The translations under genes were made by a program, and so were the position numbers. Below, piece after piece: positions 53,796-64,000 of a stretch of 64,000 nucleotides of DNA (the first letter of the stretch is position 1; every line of letters begins with the position of its first letter). The DNA lies in the NCBI GenBank assembly GCA_021234155.1, contig JAJEKV010000021.1, forward strand, positions 12,339,760 to 12,403,759, read 5' to 3'. Source of the stretch: Isoetes taiwanensis. Its lineage: Eukaryota > Streptophyta > Lycopodiopsida > Isoetales > Isoetaceae. The notes under the pieces were generated by a model. It saw only the letters and a list, made by a program, of their open reading frames with translations. It had not been told where the DNA came from and ran no database searches.

Positions 53796-56010
53796 GTGCC
53801 ACATGGCACACAGGGATTGGCAGATGCGGCAGAAAATGCCCCACATAATTTTTACGTTAGGTAATGTCACTTTAGGTGGCATTCCCACGTGTCAACGTTG
53901 CCTCTGCACTAATATGCGCCGGCAATGTTTCCACGAGGGAATGTCATATAAAGTGACATTCCCCTATACAAGAATCACACTTTTGGATGCATTTCAGAGA
54001 GGACCTGTGCCCGGCATTGCCGGGCTAATGTCCTGGCTTGTGTTTTTACTTGATCTTTTACATCCATTTGTGATAACACTAACCGATTTAACTACAACTT
54101 ATTGAATGTCTAAACCATCTAACTATTTGGGATGATGTAGGTAAGGGTATTACATAAAAAATGTAGGTTTTTTCGAAATACACCATTAGGCAGAGCTGGG
54201 ATGACTCCTTGAAATGCATCCTAAAATGTGGTGCTTGCAACGTGAAGTTCAATAAATGCAATCCATGGGTAAAACCTCGAGAATGTCAAGTAAAACCTTG
54301 AGAATCTCGGGTAAAACAACGTAATAGTTTGGGCAGAGATAAATTTCATGAATTACATATCAATTTTACCTCGCTAATGTCCTCTCAATTGAAATTGCCT
54401 GTGAAATCAGCTGTGAAACTTGAAATTCCCTTTGGAACCGTTGAAATTTGCCTCGAAATCATTGCGGTAGGTTTCTTCTCAGGTTAAGATGAAACTGCAA
54501 ATAAAGCTCCACAAGAAGCTCTCCGGCATCAGTTAGACTCTATGCATGTCTTCTTATTGCTGTAAAACCTTTGCGACTCTCTCTCTTTTTAAAGCTGTAT
54601 ACAACAATCTGGCACCTCTTCCACAGGTTATGGCGCTGTATATACAAAAAAAAGGAAGGGTCTATGGCACCGGTTAGCAAAAAAAGATCGTGTCCCTTCT
54701 AGGTCTTATTTATGGTCTGAAAGCATTTCGTTTCTTTCGGAACTGTTCTAACAAAATAGGGAACCATTTGTTCAGAAATGCTCTGTTCTACTCTATTTTT
54801 TTCCGCTACCAAATATCTGTTGTTTTCAACTGCGAGGAGTGGAATCAATCGCAATACAACCGGACTGTATTTCATCATGATCGCCCTCTTTAGGTTATGG
54901 CTATAAGAGGAGTTGTTGTCGGAATGGTCTGAACTGCCACAAGTTTCTTCTGGTTACTCCATAGCCTTGCCCTGCCTTTGGTTATTTTGCCTCCAGATCA
55001 GAAGATCTTGATCCTTATGTAACAAATTTATGATCCTTATGTTGTCTTCAGATCAGAAAATCCTTATCTAACAGTTTGATAGAGTTTTCAGTCTTGAAAT
55101 TGTGTTCAAATCTTGACGTTGTAAATTTTTTAGTAAAAGCTGTGGCGGCGCTGTCAGCGGCGCCACCAGAAACCCCTTGTCCCAAAAATACCTAAAATAA
55201 ATAATAGGGAAAACTTGAGGAATTTCCACCTACTAATGGTTTACGAAGGAAGTTAAAGGTATAAGGTTTGCTATAGATGATTTGAAAGGTTTTTTCAATG
55301 GTTTGGAATTGGACTTTTTTTTTTAAACGGTCTAGAATGGTTTTTTTTTCCTGTAAATCTTGGACATAGTAAATTTTTAGAAAGCAGGTTGTTTCTTTTT
55401 TTTATCACGGCCGATTCATGCATCCGCCTTGATTTCCAAATCTTGGGCCACAGGAGATTGCCGTGGTCCCCAAGATTGCAGTAGCCGCTCACTTGCTTTC
55501 TGTTATTGTGGAGTTGCATGCCTCAGATTTTGTCCTGCCTCAGATTTCATTCAGAATATTTATCTCAGTTTTAATTTCGAGTTCACAACCACTTTAGATT
55601 TGTGTTTCGGATTTTGTTCCGGGTGAAGATGCAGTGGTTGCTTGGAGGCAGTTGAATCCGACATGCTCCATTCCAGACACAAACCCTGCCTGCTTCTTCA
55701 AATTTAGGCTGCCTGCTTGTCACGCCTGCTTGTCAAATTTGGGCTGCCTGCTTGTCAAATTTGGGCTGTTGGGTTATGGCTGCATGTGCTTCGTTCACCG
55801 GAGCTTATTCAAGCTCAGGCTTGATCGAACCACTGACATGTGCATGTATTTGCACATTTTGGTGTATCCATTGTTTATACGTGATAATGCAATGGTTTAA
55901 CGATGGTTAAAACTAAAAAAATAAAATAAAAAAGGTTGCACTTAAACGATAAGGTTGCATTTAAAATGGTCTATTTCGATGGGACACAAGGTTCTTCAGC
56001 AGGTTATTCA
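53796..56010. other. Stretch without a recognisable gene
   Basis: A small hairpin GGGAATGTCATATAAAGTGACATTCC... lies at 53938-53964 and a half copy (GGTGGCATTCCCAC) at 53874, suggesting a degraded foldback over 53800-54020. Frames at 54690-54893, 55429-55626 and 55634-55900 carry no motif. Confidence 0.4.
55686..55772 (+). repeat. Short tandem repeat (about 23 bp)
   Basis: Three to four units of GCCTGCTTGTCAAATTTGGGC with one shortened copy. Confidence 0.75.
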
Positions 56011-56013
56011 CTT

Positions 56014-56255
56014 TCAGTTAACGTCAAGGCAAGTGGGTCTGTCTTCCGGCAGTTTCTGCATCCATTCTAATCAAGAATGGCAAATCACTACCAAAAAACC
56101 TGTAGAATCCGGTTAAGTTTTGCCTTGACGTCGTGGAACGGGAAGGGGTCAGGCATTCTTGCCAGCCCCGACCGACCAAGACTGCAGCCCCTTGACCCTG
56201 AGGTGGGGTCGGGTAAGAATGCCTGACCCCTTCCCGTTCCACATTACGTCAAGTT
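56014..56255. mobile_element. Two adjoining foldbacks
   Basis: First: AACGTCAAGGCAA at about 56018 pairs with TTGCCTTGACGT at about 56120. Second: GTGGAACGGGAAGGGGTCAG at 56133, with the exact inverse ending at 56242, pairs over about 29 bp; the outer ACGTCAAG (56246-56253) also pairs with CTTGACGT at 56124. The outer arm of the first is shared with the second, so one may have inserted in the other. Confidence 0.7.
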
Positions 56256-56384
56256 ACACCTAGGGTTTCATTCTGCGCGCCATTTTTTTGATGTCTTCTT
56301 GTCGGGTGTCAGAGGCTTATCTCCGTGGTTTGCAAAGTTGCATCGGCCGCATCTCGCTTCGATGGTGGCACCATCTAATTTATG

Positions 56385-56575
56385 GATTAGTTTGAGGAAG
56401 TTTCAGAAAGTTTGGACAAATATATGGGAAATTTGAACATTTTTGCTTTGTTTTTGCTTCCGCCTTAGCCATCCAGCTGCTAGGTTTAGTTTGGCAAAGT
56501 TTCAAGACATTTGGATAATCTGCGAGTCGTTTTTGCTCTGTTTTTGCTGGCACCATAGCCGATTTCCCTGTTTCT
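56385..56575 (+). repeat. Imperfect direct duplication of about 75 bp
   Basis: GTTTGAGGAAGTTTCAGAAA... at 56388 and GTTTGGCAAAGTTTCAAGAC... at 56488; both end in a TTTTTGCTCTGTTTTTGCT phrase. Confidence 0.55.
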
Positions 56576-56659
56576 AATGGCGCCATTCGCTCGAGCTTAC
56601 GATGTCGCAGCGGTTCGGATCAAAGGATTAAGAGCAAAGCTCAACTTTAACCTGGGCAG

Positions 56660-56756
56660 TGAGAAGTCTGCTGCACTCATTTATTGAGTCCTATATGTTG
56701 ATTGGTCTTCATGAACAATAAAAACAATTCTAGTCTATTCTATTCTTTTCACTTGT
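56660..56756 (+). repeat. LINE 3' tail, plus strand
   Basis: GATTGGTCTTCATGAACAAT followed by AAAAACAATTCTAG and a CTATTCTATTC run. Same tail type as 31665 and 39360. It ends 200 bp upstream of the large LINE and is unrelated to it. Confidence 0.6.
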
Positions 56757-57508
56757 CTTTTTGCCTTATATATGGATAGCTTTATAGTTAAGATATGACG
56801 AAAGGAAAATGGACAATGTGGGTGTGCGCCTAAAATCTTGAAATGTTTGTCGTTTACCTCCACTTTCAGTTCAAACCTTCTTCTTGGCAATTTTTGGGGA
56901 GAAACACCCCCGATCCATCTCTTTGATTCCCGAATTCATCTGGACCGAGTGCTAGCCTTGTAGGGGCTAGCAATTTTTTGAAACTAGCATGCAAAGATCT
57001 ATCTATGGATATCAAAGTCTTTGCAATATTGAAGCAGGAAGATAGATTAATTGCTGGTTTTCTAATTGGCTCTCCAGCTGATCTGTGGAATTCACTAATT
57101 CTCAGAGGTCTCTTTCCTTATCAAAATTTCCAGATCGAATGCTCTTTTGTTCCTGGGTGTGAAGAATTCGAAATACAAATTGTGGATTCTTGGCTTGAAG
57201 AATACCTGGGAACCAGAAATACTGAGGCTACAGCATCTATTCGAGTTTTTTGTGAGCATTTGGATACAAAACTCACTGTTAAATTGTATTCCGAACCTGA
57301 ATTGGGTGATTACTCTGCAAATTAAGGTCATTTCATGCTACCCAATTTGACAATCTTGGTATTGAGGATGTCATTCAATTCTGTCTCTTATAGATAGGAT
57401 CTTTTTCTCTTTCCTTTGCTTCATTTCCCTTTTGTGCCATCATTTCCCCTTTTGTGCCTATCTCTGCGTTCAAATTTCCATTTGTTGTTTTCACCTGAGC
57501 TTTTCCAA

Positions 57509-59914
57509 ATGGACAAAAAAAATAGTGTTAACCCTAAATTTCTCCCTATTCTCCACTCCTTCTCTGCTCTGGCGCCTGTGGAGCGATCTGCACTTCTCCA
57601 CAAGTTAGACTCTTTTCATAAAAATTCTAAAGACTTTATTCTCTTTGGCAATTTTGCTAACATTGCAGACCGAAGGCAGGAAATGGATCCCAAAACATTT
57701 AAAACTCCTGTGTGGGACAACTTCTCAAAGGATCCTGATATGTGGGGTCGTGTTCCTTTAATTGATCCAGTCTCCCAAATCCCTGTTCCTTATGGGGTGC
57801 CCAAGCCATCTGCTGAGACTCAATCGGATGATACATATGATGCTGCTTTGACTGAACTCCGGCCAATAGAGAGGAGCAAACAAAAATTATATCATGGTAT
57901 TTCTCTTGATCTCCCATCTGTTCATTCAAAAATCTCTTCTCTTAAGAATACTGCTGTCCTTATAAAGGTCACCAAGTCTGGTTTGCAATTAGACAAATTA
58001 TGGGCCTTCTGTCTTAATCTTCAAAAAGGGGTACTCATCAATGCCATGTATTGGCTTAATTTCCCTTACATAATGATAGAATGTGGCAGTCAAAGAACAA
58101 CAAATTACCTTCTCAAACTTGGCACCCTTACCTTTGAGTCCTATCATATGACCCTCCTAAAATGGGATCCTAAACTGAGCTTAGAAAGCATGCAAAATTT
58201 CTGCGGTGGCTTCCACTACCTTGCGTGGTTTAAACCCAATATAATCGGAATGAGGAATGTTTCGATCTTCTGCTCAAATCTATTGGCACATACATTTGCA
58301 CCGACACTCCCCTTACAGCATCTCCTAGAGCTTTTGTTCAACTTGACTTATCCAAAATTTCCCTACCTCCATTCCCTTCACTGATGCCTTTGGCCAAATT
58401 TCTTATCTATATCTGAGATGGTCTGGTTTACCTCCTCAATGCCAAAATTGTCTGAAGAGGCATTTCTGGTACAATGATTGTTCAGTAAACTCTAGGTCGA
58501 GTGTGGATGGTAACAGGAATCTCAGATGGAAACCGGCCACCAGAGCTACGTAAACAAACTGTGTTTAATGAGGTACACATATCCGAAATCGTGAATCTCG
58601 TGCATGACCGACATACAAGTCAACAGGATCAAGGTCATATTTGGCATAGAGTCAATGGAAGCAAGAAAGGAATCAGGAATAAGCAACTTCAAAAATCGCT
58701 CTTCTCGTGATCTCAAATAAGGGATAACCATGTGACATTATCTTATACTCAAAAGGCAGCTGTTGATAAGAATAACTGCTCGGCAGTTAAAGTTTTGAAA
58801 AACTTTGAAAGAAATAGGGACAAAGGGAAAGCTCCAGCTTATCATGCTGACTCATCAACAGGAATTCTCCACAATGTCCTGAACAATGTGATGGATGAGT
58901 CCAGGCAAAACACTTTCAACTTATCTGGACAATCAGCTCAAGATAAAGGTAAGAGTGTTCCATTAATTAATAAAGGCCATACTAGTCAGAAACCAGCCAT
59001 TCTCAAAGGTTTGAGAATATGTGATCAAATATTGGCAGACAACTACACCATTAATGCTAAGGGTGGTTCTAAAAATATGAGTTCCAAAATTCCAATACCT
59101 TTGCACACTGCTTCTAATGACATTCATAATGGTACCGGCCAACTCACTACTAAACCTCCGGCAGCCTTGCAAAACTCGTGATAATGCATCAACATACAAA
59201 TCTAAAAATGCAATCCACTTGGCTCCATCAAATCGCTTGGCTCCTCCAACTCAAGAAAATGCTACAAAAGAGCCGGATCAAATAGCACCAACGAAGGGAC
59301 TTTCAAACTTACAGTCCAATCAAGTCGACACTAACTGAGGACAAAATTGATTGTTACAATCAATTCCGTGTACTTGCTACTTTGAATGTTGAACAAAATG
59401 TAGACTTTTTATTGAGCAAGACAGTAGACAAAATTGGACATGAAAATCCTTCATTTCCCATCATAAACAATTCTGACAGCCAGCCTCCATTACTAGACTC
59501 ATTAATTGACCTTGATAATTTGCCCTCTTCCATACCAAACACCCCTTCTCCCATCTCCAAAGAAATTGCACACCAATTGGCAACCTTAGAAGATGGTTTG
59601 CTCCAAGTCTCCAACAGTCAAAGTTCTCCTACTCCAACAAATTGAAGAGGATATGGTTCATGAGACACCAAGCCAAGTTAGGGATACAGCCAGATGGGGG
59701 CTCGATGGCACATGGCATTGCCCGATACACAAACTTGGACAACTCAAATGAAGAGATTAATGAAGATGCTTCAAAAAGGCAAGTACCTCTCTACTATAAC
59801 TCAAGTGAAATTGATGACTTAGAAGATTCTTTCAATATGTTCGAATTTGTTCCTGGTGGGTGTTCTGACAATGACAGTGAGAGTGACAAGGAAAACTGGG
59901 GAAAGGAAAATTAG
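57509..59914 (+). pseudogene. LINE copy 2 ORF1 (RNA-binding protein)
   Basis: ATG at 57509, first frame open to 58384. Text: FLPILHSFSALAPVERSALL and MWGRVPLIDPVSQIPVPYG, as in plant L1 ORF1 proteins with a DUF4283-like domain (about 57950-58260: LINAMYWLNFPYIMIECGSQ). After a shift a zinc knuckle appears at 58440-58481 as CQNCLKRHFWYNDC, one residue short of CX2CX4HX4C. The C-terminal half continues in frames 58732-59181, 59382-59645 and 59642-59914, low in complexity and rich in Asn/Ser. It would coat LINE RNA. Confidence 0.65.
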
Positions 59915-60100
59915 CTTAACATTTCCCATGGCACTAATAAGTCTATTTCTGATTCCAAATCTAAAAGAAAGAAGAAAACCTCATCAAAGACTGGTAATCA
60001 ACTTTGTCTCCACAAAACTCCTGCTGGAAATACTAGGAGCAAGAAGAATAGGAGAAGATAATTTCCTTCTTTCTTTCTCTCTGACCCATTCCTCATCTTT

Positions 60101-61371
60101 ATGAAGATAATTACCTGGAACCTTAGGGGGATCAAAGGCCTTATCACGAGAAGGAGAGCCATCTCAGCTCATAATCTATAAGTCGACATTATTATGCTCC
60201 AGAAACTAAATTGCCAAAATTTGAGAGTTCAAATTTATCTCGAGTGGATTTTCCTCGCTCTTCTTCCATTTGGATTGAAGCCAATGGTACTAGTGGTGGA
60301 TTAGCCATTATTTGGAAGTCTTTGACTCAAGTCTCCTTTTTTAACAGCCCAAGTAGATGTTGGCAAGCTGTTATTTTTAAAATTAATAACTCTAATTTTG
60401 GAGTTGTTAATGTTTATGCCCCAACTTGCCCCAAGGAGAGAGAATTTATTTGGCCTGAAATTAACTCTTGGATCTCGTCTCAGCCACATATGAATTGGGT
60501 TGTCTCTGGAGATTTCAACAATACTCCAAGTGGGATATGAAGTTAGGTAACAAAATTAATATGTCCTCCATCGAAAGAGCCAATTGGAATTTTTTTTTAT
60601 CTCGATAATAATCTTATTCATGTCCCTTCTTCAACTTCAAACTTCACCTGGACAAATAAGCAAAAAAATTCCAAAAGGGTTTACTGTGCATTAGACAGGT
60701 TTTATGTATCAAACTCTTCAGGGTCTTTTTGGGATAACTGTTATGTGATTAGTGACGAGGCCATCTCCATTTCGGATCATCAGCCTCAATTTCTTCACAC
60801 TACTCATCTGCTTAATCTGCCTAAGGATGGGAACACTCCTTTCAAATTCAATTGCTCCCTTCTCCACAATGAGCATTTCTGTCTAGACTTCAAGAATTTT
60901 TATTTGAACATGCAACAAGGGCAGAATGATTTTAATACTTCTATTGGCTCTCATTCTATGAAAAACTTTTACTCCAAGATTAAGCAAATTAAATCCTGGA
61001 TTAAGAATTGGTCGAAGTCTTCCTTTAAAGAGAGATCTAGACATAAGGAAAATCTTCTTGCTCAAATGAGGGATATTAGATCTCATCTCCAGAGTGATCC
61101 TCATAATCCCAATCTTCAAATTGGTGAGGAGATTCTAGAGAACCAAATTAAATCTATTGAAGAGTCTGAGGCCAAGAGCTATGCTATCAAATGCAGAATC
61201 AAATATAATAAGGAAATGGATATTGGTAGCTCTAAATTTTTTTACAGGACTGCCAAGAACAGAATGTTAAATAACTCGATTGTGCAGGTCCAGTCTGAGA
61301 ATGGCATTACCATTGACACTCCTTCTGAGATTAAGAAATTCTTTCATGATCGTATGCTCTCTTTTCGTTGA
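60101..61371 (+). pseudogene. LINE copy 2 ORF2, endonuclease part
   Basis: ATG at 60101 begins KIITWNLRGIKG, the first APE-endonuclease motif. After a stop, frame 60211-60540 has GGLAIIWK, VVNVYAPTCPKEREF and WVVSGDFNN, and frame 60745-61371 starts with ISDEAISISDHQP (SDH motif). The catalytic Glu box is degraded (IIMLQKLN in place of LQETK). A helical linker to the RT follows (KQIKSWIKNWSKSSFKERSR). This domain nicks target DNA in target-primed reverse transcription. Confidence 0.8.
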
Positions 61372-63915
61372 CAAACCCGATTGCTCTAATGTTTGCCTTT
61401 AAAAGTGAGAGTTCATTTCTCGATAAAACCAGATTATTCCAAATAATCAAAGTCTTATGGATGACTCTATTGTCGCTCTTCCTCCGAACCTGAGATCTAT
61501 AGTGTCCTCATGAGCTTTACTAAAGGGAAATCTCCGTGTCCCGATGGCATTCCACCGAATTTTATTTGCATTTCGGGAATTACTAAAAGAGGATATTGTG
61601 AATCTTGTTCATGGCTTCGGAAGGCGTGATCATCTTCACTCTTCCATCTCTCTTGGATTCATCACCTTAATCCCTAAAGTTGATAAGCCTGTCTCCTTTT
61701 GATTGGAGACCCATCTCGCCACTAATTCAACTTACAAGCTTTGTGCAAAGATCATTGCCAACGAGTCAAGCCTTTTCTCCGTAAGCATATTGACATGAAA
61801 CAACCGCTTTTTGCCAAACGATTTATTCTTGATAACTACATTATTGCTATGGAGGGTTTGCATTGGAACAAGGTCTCCTCTCTAAATGTATTCTTCTTAA
61901 GCTTGACTTTAAAAGAGCCTTCGATTCTCATTAACCTGAATTTTCTCGAATTTGCTCTGACCAAAATTGGCTTCAATTCCAAAATCATTTCCCTTATATT
62001 TGGTCTAAATTCCATGGCCAACTCCTCAGTTCTTATTAATGGTTCACCTTCCAATTTCTTCAAGCTTGCTAGAGGGGTCAGACAGGGCTGTCCATTAGCT
62101 CCTTACCTTTTTTTAGTGGTGGCTGAATTGCTTACCAAGGCAGTTGATTTCAATCAGGACTGTGGCAAAATAAAAGGTCTCGATCTCCCTGACAATAAGG
62201 GTAGTTTAATCATCTCTCAATATGCAGATGACTCCTTTGCTTTCTTAGACTCCAGTCCTGACAATATTACCAATTTCCTGAGCACCATTGAGTTATTCTC
62301 AGCTGCCTCTGGCATTTATCTGAACATTACTAAGAGTGTTATCATTGGAGATTCCAACCAAGATTCTTTATGTGGTATCAAGGTTCTAAATGAAATGCAA
62401 GCTACCAAGCTCCTAGGTATGCCTTTGTCTTTGAATCCTAATATTAAGGGGTTATGGGATCCTATTTTGCAGAGAATCAGGAAAAAATTGAACATCTTTA
62501 GAAACACTCTTTCCCTGGCTGGTAGAACATTAATTGCAAACTCTGAACGGCCAGCATCTCACATATATTTCTCCTCTGCTCTAGTGGCCCCTAAATATAT
62601 TTATAATGAGCTAGAGAAGACTATTAGAAATTTTATCTGGAATGGTAATCACTCTGTCAATTGGGACACTCTAACTCGATCCAAAAGTGATGGTGGATTA
62701 GGCTGCAAAAATTTATATCTTCAAGCTTGTGCTCTGGCTGGTAAGTTCATCCGAGAACTTTGGCGGTGTAACACTTCGATTGCCTCCATTTTCATTAGAT
62801 ATTGGATCTCTTGTTCTTATCCCCAGGGGCATCCTTCCATTAAGCACTCTTTGCCTGAGTCAGCCTTCTGCAACATACATCCAGGTAGAAATACATCCTC
62901 CCTCATGCATAACTTAATCAAAGCTTGGAATGTTATTCAAAACTGCTTTGAGGGTCCTGATCTACAAGAGCATAACATGCAATCCTCCCTTTTCTGGTCT
63001 CCTGGCTTCAAAGATTCTGATGGTAATCTTTTGGCTTTGAAGCATCCTAAGGCTTACAGGAAGTGGAGCTCCTATGGAATCATTTCTGTCAAGAATCTCT
63101 TCAATAATGGTCAGTTAATTACATGGACAAATTTAAGGAGGCTAATAGGTGGCACCTCGACTGATAAAATTATTTTCTTCCATTTCAAGAATATCCTTGC
63201 TCAATGTACTAATCTTCATAGCTGTGATAACAGTCTGCTCTGGAAAATATATGGTAATAGTACATACAAGGTCAAGAAGGTATATGCCAAAATTAATTAC
63301 AAGGCCTCTCCCCGTGGAAAGCCGTAACGAAATGGTCTATCTCTCAGATGAGTGTAAAACTTTATTCGAAAACACGGAAATCTTATCGCCTCAAAAGTCA
63401 ACTATTTCATCCTGGTTGATTGCTCAAAATAGTCTTCCTAATCTTGCCTCCCTATCTAAGAGAAATCCAAATATTGCTCCAAATTTTGTCAATCAAACCG
63501 CCATCAAGATGAAACTTTGCAACATATTTTTAATTGTCCTAAATTGGCTACATTTTGGAATTGGTTTTACAAGAATTTGATCAATATTTCAATGTCAATA
63601 TTCGAGGTAATTTGCTACTGAGTATTCAAAGTAATGATGCTTTCAAAAAATACCGCCATGTTTATCGCCCTATGGAGTATTTGGAAATCCGTAAACGTGG
63701 ATTATTTATGGTCATAAAAATTTCTCATCTTTCTCGATCAAGAAGAGTTTCCAACACTAGATTTAGAAGCTTATGTTATCGCTCACAAGAGTAAATATGT
63801 CGACACCTATGATAGAAATTGGGACCAAATTGGTAATTTCTTTAGTGGCTTCAATATATTTGTTTCAAATTTACATGTAGTCAATTCTAATGCTCCTTTC
63901 TCGATTTTTGGATAG
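61372..63915 (+). pseudogene. LINE copy 2 ORF2, reverse transcriptase and C-terminal part
   Basis: 61500-61740 has CPDGIPPNF and KLCAKIIAN in shifting frames. The long frame 61741-63327 opens with TTG, not ATG. It has RGVRQGCPLAPYLF (about 111-124) and YADDSF (161-166), the catalytic box. But motif A lies in another frame: KLDFKRAFDS is read at about 61895-61925, where the long frame gives unrelated residues, so a pair of indels removes one catalytic Asp. Thumb and zf-RVT-like regions match copy 1. After 63327 further shifts occur; FSGFNIFVSNLHVVNSNAPF ends near 63915. Confidence 0.85.
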
Positions 63916-64000
63916 AATATCTTGAATTTCTAAGAGGTGAGGGCAAGAACAAGTTTGACTCTATGCCGAGCTACCATGAAGCCACCCCAGTACTACAACA

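Larger units (their letters stand above)
56960..64000 (+). mobile_element. Long L1-type LINE (copy 2), runs off the window
   Basis: ORF1 with a zinc knuckle, then ORF2 with endonuclease, reverse transcriptase and zf-RVT regions, all on the plus strand; the 3' end lies beyond 64000. The 5' boundary is uncertain: a 115-codon frame at 56978-57325 may belong to its 5' untranslated region or to an older sequence. The same family as copy 1 at 16885 by direct comparison of the C-terminal half. Confidence 0.8.

Noticed and set aside
56978-57325. 115-codon ORF upstream of LINE ORF1
   Set aside because: Could be 5' untranslated region of the LINE or unrelated; no motif, so not listed as a gene.

Overview
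The window looks like repeat-dominated nuclear DNA of a land plant. The Ty3/gypsy copies carry a C-terminal chromodomain and a Tf1/Tcn1-like rather than typical seed-plant polymerase, which together with the LINEs suggests a seed-free plant (fern or lycophyte). That placement is inference. I see no bacterial or organellar gene organisation, no rRNA gene, no convincing functional tRNA gene and no CRISPR array. Many coding regions are broken by single-base indels, so most of the content is decayed.

Layout: 1-1673 flank with a degenerate tandem repeat; 1674-13460 a large terminal-inverted-repeat (TIR) element (copy A) with about six coding blocks separated by arrays of a 26-bp palindrome; 13967-15345 a 19-bp minisatellite that flips orientation; 16885-19195 a 5'-truncated LINE; 19446-24249 a 5'-truncated chromodomain gypsy element interrupted by a 564-bp hAT-type MITE; 24320-24930 another MITE; 24939-43878 mostly unrecognised DNA with small islands (a Gnk2/DUF26 secreted-protein gene, a LINE 3' end, a DUF7869 fragment, a PIF/Harbinger transposase fragment, foldback MITEs, microsatellites); 43884-53790 a complete gypsy element with two LTRs and an AATGT target duplication, whose gag is split by copy B of the TIR element (45064-49150); 53796-56960 intergenic DNA with foldbacks; 56960-64000 a long LINE running off the right edge.

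The most interesting item is the TIR family (copies A and B). The ends share a 32-bp TIR starting CATTAGAG. Copy B sits in a gag codon run whose frame can be followed on both sides, showing that insertion produced no target duplication beyond at most one base. Copy A encodes a large protein with a coiled coil (decayed at its C-terminal end), a 189-codon ORF of unknown function, a triplicated small exon, a protein clearly related to histone H3, and two multi-exon minus-strand genes shared with copy B. The palindrome arrays lie at or near the 3' ends of these blocks, and each array has its own spacer. Copy B is an internal-deletion derivative that lost the presumed transposase, the H3-like gene and the repeated exons. 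I do not recognise this as a described transposon family.
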